Assembly: GCA_040830725.1 (NCBI GenBank)
Contig: JBFOMG010000009.1
Coordinates: forward strand, 124,001-188,000
Reading direction: 5' to 3'
DNA length: 64,000 nucleotides
Origin: JAWKWH01 sp040830725
GTDB taxonomy: Bacteria > Pseudomonadota > Alphaproteobacteria > Rhizobiales > Rhizobiaceae
A program made the position numbers and the translations under genes. Every line of letters begins with the position of its first letter. The first letter of the stretch is position 1. The notes below the pieces were generated by a model, which worked only from the letters and a program-made list of their open reading frames with translations, made no database searches and was not told the DNA's origin. Positions 16,715 to 26,148 of this stretch are shown here, in pieces.

Positions 16715-17524
16715 TCACAGCTCTATTTCAAGTCTCATGCCGTCATAGGCTGGCTCTACGTTATCAGGCGTTTCCTGCATCACGGTGTCATAATCAAGCG
16801 GAACGTGCATGTGGGTCAAGATACCTTTTTTTGGCGATATTTTTGCGATCCAGTCCAACGCCTGATCCAACGATAAATGGCTTGGATGGTATCGGTACTG
16901 GAGTGCATCAAGTACCAAATAATCAAGTTTTTCAATCATTAATAGCGTTTTCTTCGGGAAGTCACTGATGTCGGGGCAGTAAGCCATTGTTCCAGCAAGA
17001 AAACCTAATGAAATGATGTTGCCGTGGATCTGAGGCAAAGGGGTGAGGGTCAACACGCCGCCCTTGCCTTCAACGTTGATCGGCGCGTCATGATCGATCA
17101 AATTGGCCCGCAGGATTGGGGGATAAGAGCTGCCTTCCGGTGTGTGGAAACAATAACCGAAACCCTGATGAAGGCGGTCCATTGTTGGCCGGTCAGCATG
17201 GACGTTCACAAGTTCACGGGTCTGCAGGGCGAAACTGCGCAAATCGTCAATCCCGTGAATGTGGTCGGCATGCGGGTGGGTGTAGACAACAGCATCCAGC
17301 GACGTGACGTTTGCTGACAGCATTTGCTCGCGAAAGTCCGGACCGGTGTCGACAATAACACGGGTAACACCCCCGTCTTCGGAAATCCTCTCGAACAGAG
17401 CCGAAGGCCTGCGCCTGCGGTTCTTTGGATTTTGCGGGTCGCAGTTTCCCCAGTCGCCGTTGATACGCGGCACGCCGGGCGAAGAGGAGCAACCGAGGAT
17501 GGTCAGGCGTAGACGATCAGGCAT
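16715..17524 (-). CDS. MBL-fold metal-dependent hydrolase (PhnP-like)
   Basis: A 269-residue metallo-beta-lactamase-fold phosphodiesterase-like protein. It starts MPDRLRLTILGCSSSPGVPR, and the zinc-binding signature THPHADHIHGIDDLR follows near residue 80. Later ligands appear in VEGKGGVLTLTPLPQIHGN and ILTHMH. PhnP cleaves cyclic ribose phosphate in phosphonate breakdown, but no phn genes are present, and the conserved position after tatD suggests a general role. The start ATG 17524 lies three bases after the tatD stop, so coupling is likely. Confidence 0.88.
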   Translation of the reverse strand: MPDRLRLTILGCSSSPGVPRINGDWGNCDPQNPKNRRRRPSALFERISEDGGVTRVIVDTGPDFREQMLSANVTSLDAVVYTHPHADHIHGIDDLRSFALQTRELVNVHADRPTMDRLHQGFGYCFHTPEGSSYPPILRANLIDHDAPINVEGKGGVLTLTPLPQIHGNIISLGFLAGTMAYCPDISDFPKKTLLMIEKLDYLVLDALQYRYHPSHLSLDQALDWIAKISPKKGILTHMHVPLDYDTVMQETPDNVEPAYDGMRLEIEL

Positions 17525-17527
17525 GTC

Positions 17528-18313
17528 TTAATCTGGCGACCCGGGTACTTTTGAAAAGAGTCGGAAAAAATTACCTGTCGTCAACTCGGCAAAATCCTCA
17601 TACGGCATCTCCACCGTCTCAGCGAGAGACTTCGCCGTATGGGCAACATAGGACGGTTCGTTGCGTCTGCCGCGCTTTGGTACGGGGGCCAGATAAGGCG
17701 CGTCGGTTTCAATGAGCAAACGCTCGGGGGGAATATGACGTGCAATGTCGCGAAGTTCTTCCGAATTTTTAAAGGTTACGATGCCTGAGAACGAAACATA
17801 ACCGCCGAGTTCCACTCCGGTTTCGGCCAGGTCTCTGCCGGATGAGAAACAGTGCAATACGAAGGGGAACGCCCCCTGCCCGGTTTCCTCCCGCAAAATG
17901 GACGCCATGTCGGCATCTGCATCACGCGAGTGAATGACAAGCGGCAAACCGGTCTGTCGTGCTGCGGCTATATGGTTGCGCAACCCTTCGGCCTGTGCAT
18001 CGCGCGGCGCGTGATCGTAGTAGTAGTCAAGTCCGGCCTCACCGATTGCCACGACTTTCGGATGCCCCGAAAGTCTGACCAGCTCTTCGACCGGGATGTC
18101 CAGTTCCTCGTGGGCGTTGTGTGGATGCGTGCCGACCGAACAGAAGATTTGATCATGGGCCTCGGCGATCGCGAGCACACGTTCGAATTTTCGAACCCTC
18201 GTCGATATGGTTACCATCAGTCCGACGCCCGCTTCGTTGGCGCGCGACAGGATTTCTTCGCGCTCACCCTCGAACGTGTCAAAATCGAGATGGCAATGAC
18301 TGTCTATCAGCAT
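17528..18313 (-). CDS. tatD: TatD-family metal-dependent deoxyribonuclease
   Basis: A 261-residue TIM-barrel metal-dependent hydrolase. TatD proteins act as 3'-5' exonucleases in DNA quality control. Metal ligands are visible in MLIDSHCHLDFDTF, VAIGEAGLDYYYD, LPLVIHSRDA, FVLHCFSS and LIETDAPYLAPVPKRG. Length and motif order are standard. It lies between metG and the MBL hydrolase with three-base gaps on each side, the usual rhizobial order. Confidence 0.94.
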   Translation of the reverse strand: MLIDSHCHLDFDTFEGEREEILSRANEAGVGLMVTISTRVRKFERVLAIAEAHDQIFCSVGTHPHNAHEELDIPVEELVRLSGHPKVVAIGEAGLDYYYDHAPRDAQAEGLRNHIAAARQTGLPLVIHSRDADADMASILREETGQGAFPFVLHCFSSGRDLAETGVELGGYVSFSGIVTFKNSEELRDIARHIPPERLLIETDAPYLAPVPKRGRRNEPSYVAHTAKSLAETVEMPYEDFAELTTGNFFRLFSKVPGSPD

Positions 18314-18316
18314 TGG

Positions 18317-19858
18317 TCAGCCATCTTCTTTCTCAACGTAGCGCGGGAACACACCTTGCGGCTTGGGCAATGCAGTTCCGGCAACCAGTGCTTTCTCCAG
18401 GTCGCCGAAGCTTCGTGCGTCCTGCGGCACTGCAAGCAGATCCAACAACCGGGCTGACGAGTCCGGCATGAAAGGTTGTGTCAGTATCGCTACGCGGCGC
18501 ACGGTTTCTGCGACCGTATATAATACCGCCTCCATCCGCGCTGGGTCGGTCTTGCGCAGCACCCACGGCGCCTGCCCGTCAATGTAGCGATCACCGGCTG
18601 AAACAACAGCGAATATCGCTGCCAAGGCCTTGTGAATCTGCTGTCCTTGCATCTCGTTTCGGGCTGTCTCGAGCGCTTGTGATGCGAGCTCAGGCAAAGC
18701 CCTGTCTTCGGCAGTTTGAGCAGAGTGGTCGGGAACCTGGCCGTCGCAATTCTTGGCGATCATGGACAGCGAACGCTGTGCAAGGTTTCCGAGTCCGTTA
18801 GCGAGATCGGCGTTGGTCCGTGCCACGATAGCTTCGTGACTGTAGTTGCCATCTTGTCCAAACGGCACTTCGCGCAGCATGAAATAACGCAGCTGATCGA
18901 GTCCATAATGGTCTGCCAGCGAAAATGGATCGATGACGTTGCCAACTGACTTGGACATCTTTTCTCCGCGATTGAAGACAAATCCGTGACTGAAAACCCG
19001 TTTTGGAAGTTCAATGCCGGCTGACATCAGAAACGCCGGCCAATATACCGCGTGAAACCGCGCAATATCTTTGCCGATAATGTGCAGATCAGCCGGCCAG
19101 TACCGCCACAAAGGAGCCGAGCTATCGGGATGACCCACACCGGTGATGTAATTCGTCAACGCATCGACCCAGACATACATGACGTGTTTTTCGTCGCCGG
19201 GAACCGGGATGCCCCAGTCGAATGTCGTCCGCGACATTGACAAGTCTCTCAGGCCAGACCTGACGAAATTGACGATTTCATTGCGCTTTTCCTCGGGGCC
19301 AATGAAGTCTGGATGCGCCTCGTAGTGAGCCAGCAGCTTGTCCTGGTAGTTCGACAGCCGGAAGAAGTAACTCTCTTCCTCGACCCAATCCACCGGAGTT
19401 CCCTGGGCTCCAACCCGAACCCCGTCATCGCCCACGGTCGTTTCGTCTTCACTGTAGTAGGCTTCGTCACGAACCGAATACCAACCAGCGTATGTATCCT
19501 TGTAAATATCCCCATTGGCATTCATTGCCCGCCAGATTGCTTGCGACGATAGCCTGTGACGCTCCTCTGAGGTGCGAATAAAGTCATTGTGCGACCCGCC
19601 AAGGGTCTCGGCCATTCTCTTGAACTCGCCGGCATTGCGGTCGGCCAATTCGCGAACGGTCAAACCCTCCTTCTCGGCCGTCTGTACCATCTTGATTCCG
19701 TGCTCATCTGTGCCGGTCAGAAAGTATACGTCCCGCCCATCGCACCTGTAGAAGCGAGCGATCGCATCGGTAGCAATCAGCTCATAAGCATGGCCGATAT
19801 GCGGCCGGCCATTGGGATAGGAAATGGCCGTCGTAATGTAGTATTTCTCTTTACTCAT
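18317..19858 (-). CDS. metG: Methionyl-tRNA synthetase
   Basis: Charges tRNA-Met for initiation and elongation; 513 residues. Class I signatures are HIGH in PNGRPHIGHAYE and KMSKS in GEKMSKSVGNVIDP. The connective peptide around YSVRDEAYYSEDE lacks the CxxC zinc-knuckle cysteines, and there is no C-terminal tRNA-binding domain, which matches the short alphaproteobacterial type. ATG 19858 is chosen because the family begins MSKEKYYITTAISYPNG; the frame is open 12 codons further up. A perfect 13-bp hairpin lies just upstream in the leader. Confidence 0.96.
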   Translation of the reverse strand: MSKEKYYITTAISYPNGRPHIGHAYELIATDAIARFYRCDGRDVYFLTGTDEHGIKMVQTAEKEGLTVRELADRNAGEFKRMAETLGGSHNDFIRTSEERHRLSSQAIWRAMNANGDIYKDTYAGWYSVRDEAYYSEDETTVGDDGVRVGAQGTPVDWVEEESYFFRLSNYQDKLLAHYEAHPDFIGPEEKRNEIVNFVRSGLRDLSMSRTTFDWGIPVPGDEKHVMYVWVDALTNYITGVGHPDSSAPLWRYWPADLHIIGKDIARFHAVYWPAFLMSAGIELPKRVFSHGFVFNRGEKMSKSVGNVIDPFSLADHYGLDQLRYFMLREVPFGQDGNYSHEAIVARTNADLANGLGNLAQRSLSMIAKNCDGQVPDHSAQTAEDRALPELASQALETARNEMQGQQIHKALAAIFAVVSAGDRYIDGQAPWVLRKTDPARMEAVLYTVAETVRRVAILTQPFMPDSSARLLDLLAVPQDARSFGDLEKALVAGTALPKPQGVFPRYVEKEDG

Positions 19859-19879
19859 ATTTGCCTCGAGCGCTCCTGG

Positions 19880-19919
19880 GCATTTTTCGCTCAAACGGAG
19901 TCAAAGGAGCGAAAAATGC
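19880..19919 (-). promoter_or_regulatory. Perfect 13-bp hairpin in the holB-metG gap
   Basis: GCATTTTTCGCTC (19880-19892) and GAGCGAAAAATGC (19907-19919) form a perfect inverted repeat with a 14-base loop. It lies 21 bases before the metG start codon in the 200-base gap after holB. On the minus strand it is followed by CCAGGAGCG, a likely metG ribosome site, and not by a T run, so it does not look like a simple terminator. A leader structure affecting metG expression or an operator is possible. Confidence 0.45.
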
Positions 19920-20058
19920 TTCAATGGCCCCAATCGGACAAAGGCGTTGTTGCGGTTCAAAGAAACCGTAAAACACCTTAGCTCAAAATGGTCGATCTAC
20001 GGGCGGTCAGATACCTTACCCCGGTCACAAATACCATCCCGGTAATTTGCCGGTGACA

Positions 20059-21108
20059 TCAATGTCCGTGGAGTTTGGATATCAGCCCTACGAGATGCTG
20101 CTTCTTGTCCAGATTGAATATGGACGTCTGGCGGATTTCTTCAGAGGCGTCATACCACATGTTCGACCAGCGTGCCGATTCTGCCGTTTTACCGTCCGCG
20201 GCCATTTTTCTCGCCCGGCCGGCGATGCGATCCAATATCGCGTCGTTGACGATTGAAAACTGGATGTCCGCGTCCCGCCCACTGACCGCGTCGGCAAGTT
20301 TGTATGCTTTTTCGAGGTCCAGCTTGGAACTTTCCAGTAGTTTGTCGAGCGTCTCCGTAAGCTCCAATCCACCATAACGGGTCAACAACAATGCATTTCG
20401 CGGGCTGCCGCCAGCAAGATCAACCAAGGTTTCTCTCTGCCCGGTGTCTGAGGGAGCATTTTCGCCTAGCGCATTCAGGACTTCCGTCAGATCATCGTTA
20501 CCGAGCGGGTGAAGACGGACAATCTGGCAGCGGGAGCGAATTGTCGCGAGCAACCTACCCGGCGCATGTGAAATCAGGACGAAGAGAGTCCTGTTTGGAG
20601 GTTCTTCGAGATTTTTAAGCAATGCATTGGCGGCGCTGGTGTTCATGTCGTCCGCCGGATCGACGATCACGATCCTGTAGCTTCCGTCGTGAGAGGTCAT
20701 TGACAGGAATTTTGAGACGCGCCGGATCTCGTCGACAGTTATTGCTGTTTTGAACTTCTTGCCATCCTTGTCCAATGGTCGGGTGAGATGAAGCAAAGCT
20801 GGATGCGCTCCGCTTGCGATCTGGCGGAAAACCGGTGAATCCTGGCCTGGTTGGGACAGAACATCCGGCGCTTCAGACGCCAGCGGATTGTGAAGAAGGT
20901 GACGAGCAATCGCAAAAGCGAATGTGGCCTTGCCTATGCCACGCGGACCGCAAAGCATGAGTGCGTGGTGAAGACGGCCATTGCGATAGGCACGAACCAG
21001 CTTTTCCGCTTCGCGCTGATGGCCAACAAGCGCCGGATTTTCTGCCGGTTCGACGATTTCCGGAAGTGAATCGTGTTGTTCAGGAGCCAAGCCTTGTGCT
21101 TCAATCAC
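20059..21108 (-). CDS. holB: DNA polymerase III delta' subunit
   Basis: Clamp-loader subunit of the replicative polymerase, 349 residues. The AAA+ fold shows a modified P-loop LCGPRGIGKATFAFAIARHL, the sensor region RIVIVDPADDMNTSAANALL and the conserved KNLEEPPNRTLFVLISH, followed by TIRSRCQIVRLHPL, the SRC motif. The four-cysteine zinc module of enteric delta' is not evident, as in other rhizobia. The start ATG overlaps the tmk stop as ATGA, the standard tmk-holB coupling. Confidence 0.95.
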   Translation of the reverse strand: MIEAQGLAPEQHDSLPEIVEPAENPALVGHQREAEKLVRAYRNGRLHHALMLCGPRGIGKATFAFAIARHLLHNPLASEAPDVLSQPGQDSPVFRQIASGAHPALLHLTRPLDKDGKKFKTAITVDEIRRVSKFLSMTSHDGSYRIVIVDPADDMNTSAANALLKNLEEPPNRTLFVLISHAPGRLLATIRSRCQIVRLHPLGNDDLTEVLNALGENAPSDTGQRETLVDLAGGSPRNALLLTRYGGLELTETLDKLLESSKLDLEKAYKLADAVSGRDADIQFSIVNDAILDRIAGRARKMAADGKTAESARWSNMWYDASEEIRQTSIFNLDKKQHLVGLISKLHGH

Positions 21109-21788
21109 GATCCGGTCCTGGCCCGGTTTTTCGGAATTAGAATTCCAAGTCTTTGGCTGACAGCCCGTTCGATCTCGTCTGCAATTTCCTGTGAACTGCC
21201 GCCAGCGCTAATGACAATACAGCGCTCGGGCTCGGCATCTGCGATGTCCAAAAAAGCCTGCCGGCGTTGTTGATGGATGTCGATTGTTTCCTTCTCGAAC
21301 CTGTCAGGCACTTCTCCACCACGCCGTTCGGCTGCCCGAAAGAGCCCCTCCTCAGGGTCGATGTCGAGAATGATAGTCAAATCGGGGTACATGCCGTTGA
21401 CGGTGATGCGCTCTAATGCCGCCATGAAATTCTCGTCGGTGTCAGCAGTCGCGCCTTGATAGACCCGCGACGAATCCATGAACCGGTCGCAAAGGACGAT
21501 GGCGCCCTCCTCGACAGCAGGCCTTATCACCTGTTCGACATGATCGGACCGTGCGGCTGCGAACAGGATTGCTTCCATCGACGGGCCAAACGGTTCGGCA
21601 GCACCGGAAAGCAAGACATTGCGGATGGCTTCTGCTCCGGGAGAACCGCCGGGTTCCCTTGTTGACAATACCTCAAAACCGGCGCGCGAAAGGCGATCGG
21701 CCAATTTGGCGATCTGGGTCGATTTGCCCGAACCATCGCCGCCTTCGAAGGTTATGAAAAATCCGCGTGCCAAATCCCTGCCAGTCAT
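21105..21788 (-). CDS. tmk: Thymidylate kinase
   Basis: Phosphorylates dTMP to dTDP; 227 residues from ATG 21788. The P-loop FFITFEGGDGSGKSTQIAKL, the DRF motif LCDRFMDSSRVYQG and TREPGGSPGAEAIR (nucleoside-binding) are all present. The LID region reads RRGGEVPDRFEKE. An in-frame TTG at 21812 would add eight residues (MSGPTVIQ); neither start has a strong ribosome site. It overlaps holB by four bases and follows dac in the dac-tmk-holB-metG order common to rhizobia. Confidence 0.95.
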   Translation of the reverse strand: MTGRDLARGFFITFEGGDGSGKSTQIAKLADRLSRAGFEVLSTREPGGSPGAEAIRNVLLSGAAEPFGPSMEAILFAAARSDHVEQVIRPAVEEGAIVLCDRFMDSSRVYQGATADTDENFMAALERITVNGMYPDLTIILDIDPEEGLFRAAERRGGEVPDRFEKETIDIHQQRRQAFLDIADAEPERCIVISAGGSSQEIADEIERAVSQRLGILIPKNRARTGS

Positions 21789-21909
21789 CTGGATTACGGT
21801 GGGTCCGCTCAACCCGCCTGACTAGGTGTTTAATCTTTGTCGCAAAAAAGGTCCATGCTGCAAGTCTGGAGATCTGTGCCGGCTGGTAGACGGTTGATGA
21901 TCTGTTCCA

Positions 21910-23082
21910 TCAAAGCTGCCGCAGCCATCCGGTCAGCAATTCTTCAATCGCGTCAAATGCGCGGCTGTGCAGCGAACCAACGCTGATATCCTCGGCAGCG
22001 AAAAGCTCGGTTTCCTGGCTCATCTTGTCGCCGATCCAGACCCGCAGATGCCCGACTGGCGTTCCTGCCTCGACGGGGGCCATGACAGGCCCCTGGTAAA
22101 CAATCCTTGCCTTCAGCCGGTCACGGCTTGCGATGGGAACGAGGATCGAAATCGGGTTTTTGGCTTTCAGCACCACCCGGGATTTGTCGCCACCGAAAAC
22201 TTTGGCCTCTCCCACTATCTCGTCGGCCTCATAAAGCGGAATGCGCTCAAACGCTTTCATGCCCCAATCGAGTGCTCTTCGGGCCTCTTGCGCGCGTTCC
22301 TTGCGTGATTTCATGCCACCGAGCGCCACAAACAACCTCAAACCGTCACGCTCGGCCGACCCCGTTATCGCAAAACCCGATTCTTCGGTGAAGCCGGTCT
22401 TCAGTCCATCCGCTCCGATACCCATTTTCAAAAGCGGGTTGCGGTTGAATTGCCGGATCTTGTTCCAGGTGAATTCCAGTTCGGAATAGTATTTGTAGAA
22501 TTCCGGATAGGTGCGCCAAATATGCTGCGACAGTTGCACCAATTCGCGAGCCGTAACAATCTGTCCATCTGCGGGCAGGCCGGTGGAGTTTTTGAACACC
22601 GATTTTGTAAGCCCGAGTTCGCGCGCCCTCTCTGTCATGCGGCGGGCAAATTTTTCTTCTGAACCATCCATGGCCTCTGCGATGATGATGCAGCCGTCAT
22701 TGGCCGACTGGACGATCACGCCCCTGATCAAATCCTCAAGCGGGACTGACGAACCCAATTCGGCAAACATGGTCGATGTACGTGACGGCGCGCCGCCGGT
22801 TCGCCACGCATTTTCGCTGACCGGAAATGTGTCGGTAAGCGATAACTCACCTTTTCGAATGGCATTGAATACGACTTCCATCGTCATCAGTTTGGCGAGA
22901 GATGCGGGCGGAAACGGTGCATCCGGATCTTTTGAGTACAATACCGTACCCGTATGGGCATCCATCATGAAGCCGCGTTTTGCCCGGGATTCAAATTCCT
23001 GTGCCGAGGATTGAATAACCGCAAACAGCGCAAAAACGACCGCAACAGTGGTGATGCCGATCGTGCGCCCCTTGGTTTTCAC
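21910..23082 (-). CDS. D-alanyl-D-alanine carboxypeptidase (penicillin-binding protein 5/6 type)
   Basis: A periplasmic, membrane-anchored serine carboxypeptidase trimming peptidoglycan pentapeptides; 390 residues. A signal peptide spans about 1-27 (TTVAVVFALFAVIQSSAQ). Catalytic motifs are SLAK with Ser61 and Lys64, SAN in VQSANDGCIIIAEAM, and KTG in DGLKTGFTEESGFAITG. A C-terminal PBP5-like beta domain follows, and the end LTGWLRQL could form an amphipathic anchor. It starts at ATG 23082 and is transcribed toward tmk. Confidence 0.94.
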   Translation of the reverse strand: MKTKGRTIGITTVAVVFALFAVIQSSAQEFESRAKRGFMMDAHTGTVLYSKDPDAPFPPASLAKLMTMEVVFNAIRKGELSLTDTFPVSENAWRTGGAPSRTSTMFAELGSSVPLEDLIRGVIVQSANDGCIIIAEAMDGSEEKFARRMTERARELGLTKSVFKNSTGLPADGQIVTARELVQLSQHIWRTYPEFYKYYSELEFTWNKIRQFNRNPLLKMGIGADGLKTGFTEESGFAITGSAERDGLRLFVALGGMKSRKERAQEARRALDWGMKAFERIPLYEADEIVGEAKVFGGDKSRVVLKAKNPISILVPIASRDRLKARIVYQGPVMAPVEAGTPVGHLRVWIGDKMSQETELFAAEDISVGSLHSRAFDAIEELLTGWLRQL

Positions 23083-23230
23083 CCAATGCCTCCTGCCTGC
23101 TGTCAGAAATTCATTCTATTATGAAGTGATTAAATAGCAAAAACAGCAGCTTGATGACAGCGCCTCAAACAAGACAGCGACAAATGTGGATCAAATTGCG
23201 GTGAAAAGCGTTCTCGGCCGGCCGGGCCTG

Positions 23231-24418
23231 TTAGTGCTGTCTCAGGATCATCGCGTCAGGAGCGCCTGAATCCCAGGCAAAACGTAGTATCTCGTTCACA
23301 GGCTGGCCTTTGTCAGGCCGCAAGGTAAGGGCCGCGACCGCTTTTCCGGCCTGCTGGAAGCTTTGAAGCTCGGTTCCGCCAAATTGTGATAACGATTTTT
23401 GCAGCGTGTCCACCAGAGCGGGATCGGAAAACGTCCCCACGTAGATTGTTTCACCCAAAGCATCTCCGGATTGCCGTTTCCACGATTCGATGATGTCAGC
23501 TGACGTCATCCGGTTTGCGGCAAATCTGTTGAGTGCGTGTTCTGCATCTGACAGCCGGTTGTTCGCCGAATAGGCAAGGACACGGGTGTCCGATCCCAAC
23601 CTTGCAACCAGTCCCGTTCCTGGGCGATCAGGCAATATCGGTCCTGCTTCGGGCAATCCATCTCTGACAAATCTCGGTCGACGCTTGTTGCCGCGTTCAG
23701 GCGTTGCTCCGTCGAGCGCGATCATGACGCCGGATGGCAGTCCATCTGACGGGCTGGAAGCGCCATTTCGGCGGTAAGAGGCAAGCAAGTAAGAATCATC
23801 TTGTCCATGCAATGGTGCACGACCGATGTAGTCGACCTTGACCTTTGCAACGCCGGCATGGGTGTAGTCGAGCATTTCTGCGGCGCGTTTGGACAAATCG
23901 ATGATGCGTCCGCGCGCAAACGGTCCGCGGTCATTGATTCTGACGATGACCGAACTGCCGTTTGTCAGATTGGTCACACGCGCATAACTGGGTAGCGGTA
24001 GCGTCGGGTGCGCTGCCGTCAGGTGCGTCATGTCGTAGATTTCGCCATTGGCAGTCAGGCGGCCGTGGAATGCGGCACCATACCAAGAGGCTTTGCCAAC
24101 CTTGGAATAGGAGCGCACCGCCTTAGGATAGTACCACTTGCCTTTGACCTTGTATGGTTTTCCAACCTGATCGCGGCCACCGCCGCGTTTTATCCCACTG
24201 CGCTTGATCGATACTCTCGGGCTGGCCTTGACGCCGTATTCCTTCTCGGAAAAGTACTCTTTGGATTTCTGGCCCGGCACATTGACCCTGGGTTGCGGCG
24301 AGGCGCAGGCTGCGATCATTGCTCCTGCCGCGGCCAGACAGGACGCGCGTATCAACCAAGTCAACTCAGACCGTTTGGCCAGCTTTTCCAAATCTGTCCC
24401 CACAATATTCCGGCTCAA
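23231..24418 (-). CDS. rlpA: RlpA-family lipoprotein (septal lytic transglycosylase-like, with SPOR-like end)
   Basis: A predicted outer-membrane lipoprotein of up to 395 residues. A hydrophobic stretch ends in a lipobox-like IAAC at about residue 38. The double-psi beta-barrel core reads GKASWYGAAFHGRLTANGE, followed by DMTHLTAAHPTLPLPSYARV and VRINDRGPFARGRIIDLS, with the catalytic-type aspartate. The C-terminal 75 residues resemble a SPOR domain, which binds denuded glycan at the septum. TTG 24418 is the furthest start; GTG 24403 is an equally good alternative. It lies upstream of dac, so cell-wall remodelling is a shared theme. Confidence 0.9.
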   Translation of the reverse strand: MSRNIVGTDLEKLAKRSELTWLIRASCLAAAGAMIAACASPQPRVNVPGQKSKEYFSEKEYGVKASPRVSIKRSGIKRGGGRDQVGKPYKVKGKWYYPKAVRSYSKVGKASWYGAAFHGRLTANGEIYDMTHLTAAHPTLPLPSYARVTNLTNGSSVIVRINDRGPFARGRIIDLSKRAAEMLDYTHAGVAKVKVDYIGRAPLHGQDDSYLLASYRRNGASSPSDGLPSGVMIALDGATPERGNKRRPRFVRDGLPEAGPILPDRPGTGLVARLGSDTRVLAYSANNRLSDAEHALNRFAANRMTSADIIESWKRQSGDALGETIYVGTFSDPALVDTLQKSLSQFGGTELQSFQQAGKAVAALTLRPDKGQPVNEILRFAWDSGAPDAMILRQH

Positions 24419-24671
24419 ACGAGAATGCTTTTACCGATCGTCCTGTAACCGGGCCTATAGCGCACTTTCGGGCTTTGTTTCCACCCCCGGCCGCGTTGAT
24501 AGCCAATATATCCGGAAACTCTTTAGCGCAGACTTAACAGTCTGTGCCCGCAGGCAGGCAATTTTTCGGCGGTATTGTGGCAGCGTGGCTTAACACGGAG
24601 TTCCTCATTTCAAACCGAATGCCGCTACCCGCTTGAAAATTATTGCGACTTCGCTCATAGAAGCGCGGCTT

Positions 24672-24761
24672 GGAGGGATGGCCGAGTGGTTGAAGGCACC
24701 GGTCTTGAAAACCGGCAGGCGGGAGACCGTCTCGTGGGTTCGAATCCCACTCCCTCCGCCA
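24672..24761 (+). tRNA. tRNA-Ser (anticodon UGA)
   Basis: A 90-base class II tRNA with encoded CCA. The acceptor stem GGAGGGA (24672-24678) pairs with TCCCTCC (24751-24757), then discriminator G and CCA. The anticodon stem CCGGT/ACCGG encloses CTTGAAA, giving anticodon TGA, which reads UCA and related serine codons. The long variable arm and a T-arm with GTTCGAATC are present. No integrase or duplicated 3' end is seen nearby. Confidence 0.97.
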
Positions 24762-24825
24762 TCGTGCAATTGATATGGCTGTTGCAGATCCCAAGCGAAA
24801 TGCGCAACGGCAAGTTTCCGAGAAA

Positions 24826-26148
24826 ATGATGTCTCACGTTTTCCCCCGCCACACGAAAAACCGCTATCCAATCGCGGTCAAAGGTGATGGCTGCTATCTG
24901 ATTGATAGTAGCGGCAAGCGGTATTTCGATGGTTCCGGCGGTGCCGCGGTTTCATGTCTCGGCCACTCGGACGCGGAGATTGTCGACGCTATTAAAGTCC
25001 AGGCTGATCGCCTTGCCTTTGCGCATACAGGTTTTTTGTCGTCAGAACCGGCTGAGGAACTCGCCGAGTTGCTGGCGCGGCACGCACCTGGCGACCTGGA
25101 CCGGGTTTACTTTGTGTCAGGCGGATCAGAGGCTGTTGAGGCGGCGATCAAGCTTGCCCGTCAATATTTCCTGGAGATTGGTCAATCCGGCCGTTCCCGA
25201 GTGATTGCGCGGCGGCAGAGCTACCATGGAAACACGCTCGGCGCTTTGGCAGCCGGCGGCAATGCCTGGCGCAGAAAACCGTTCGATCCGTTGATGATCG
25301 AAACCTCTCACATCTCGCCCTGTTATGAATACAGGGACCGGCTGCCGGAAGAGGATGAGGAAACCTACGGGCTTCGCGTGGCAAACGAGCTTGAGGCGGA
25401 AATCCTTCGCCTGGGTGCTGAGACGGTTATGGCGTTTATTGCCGAACCTGTCGTAGGCGCGACAATGGGCGCGGTGCCGCCGGTGAAGGGGTATTTCAGC
25501 CGTATCAGGGAAATTTGCGATCAGTACGGCGTGTTGCTCATCCTCGACGAAGTCATGTGCGGGATGGGCCGAACGGGAAGCCTGTTTGCTTGTGAGCAGG
25601 AAGGCATTGCGCCGGATATCGTGACAATCGCAAAAGGATTGGGCGCTGGATATCAGCCGATTGGTGCGATGCTCTGCACCGATACCGTCTTTCGCGCAAT
25701 CGAGGACGGCTCCGGCTTCTTCCAGCACGGGCACACCTATATCGGCCACCCGATCGCTTGTGCGGCAAGCCGTGCGGTTTTGAAAGCGTTGCTGGGTAGG
25801 GGATTGATCGATCGCGTGGGTCAGACGGGTGACTTGCTGAACACCGCGCTACACGATGCATTCGGTCAACATCCGCACATCGGTGACATACGCGGCAGGG
25901 GTCTTTTCCGGGGCTTGGAGATCGTTCGTGACCGTGAGACCAAGGAGCCCTTTGATCCGTCAAAAGCGATTAACGCGAAGGTCAAGAAGGCAGCGTTTGA
26001 AGCGGGGCTGATCTGCTATCCGATGGGTGGCACGATCGATGGTGTCCGCGGTGACCATGTATTGCTGGCTCCACCATTCATCACCACTGAGGATCAGATC
26101 GGTGAGATCACCGAAAAACTCAATGCAGCTTTCAGGGCGGTGTTGTGA
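24826..26148 (+). CDS. Class III aminotransferase (aspartate aminotransferase family protein)
   Basis: A PLP-dependent omega-amino-acid-type aminotransferase of 440 residues. Features are DGSGGAAVSCLGHSD near the N-terminus, the cofactor phosphate loop VSGGSEAVEAAIKLARQY, SYHGNTLGALAAGGNAWRR, the Asp of LILDEVMCGMGRTG, and the PLP lysine in VTIAKGLGAGYQPIGAML. ATG 24826 fits the family start (MMSHVFPRHTKNRYP); ATG 24775 would add 17 unconserved residues and sit only 13 bases from the tRNA. Its stop overlaps the BKACE start as GTGA, suggesting consecutive steps. Possible substrates are beta- or omega-amino acids; none is assigned. Confidence 0.9.
   Translation: MMSHVFPRHTKNRYPIAVKGDGCYLIDSSGKRYFDGSGGAAVSCLGHSDAEIVDAIKVQADRLAFAHTGFLSSEPAEELAELLARHAPGDLDRVYFVSGGSEAVEAAIKLARQYFLEIGQSGRSRVIARRQSYHGNTLGALAAGGNAWRRKPFDPLMIETSHISPCYEYRDRLPEEDEETYGLRVANELEAEILRLGAETVMAFIAEPVVGATMGAVPPVKGYFSRIREICDQYGVLLILDEVMCGMGRTGSLFACEQEGIAPDIVTIAKGLGAGYQPIGAMLCTDTVFRAIEDGSGFFQHGHTYIGHPIACAASRAVLKALLGRGLIDRVGQTGDLLNTALHDAFGQHPHIGDIRGRGLFRGLEIVRDRETKEPFDPSKAINAKVKKAAFEAGLICYPMGGTIDGVRGDHVLLAPPFITTEDQIGEITEKLNAAFRAVL

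Noticed and set aside
19880..19919. Hairpin upstream of metG as a holB terminator
   Set aside because: No T run follows the stem on the minus strand.
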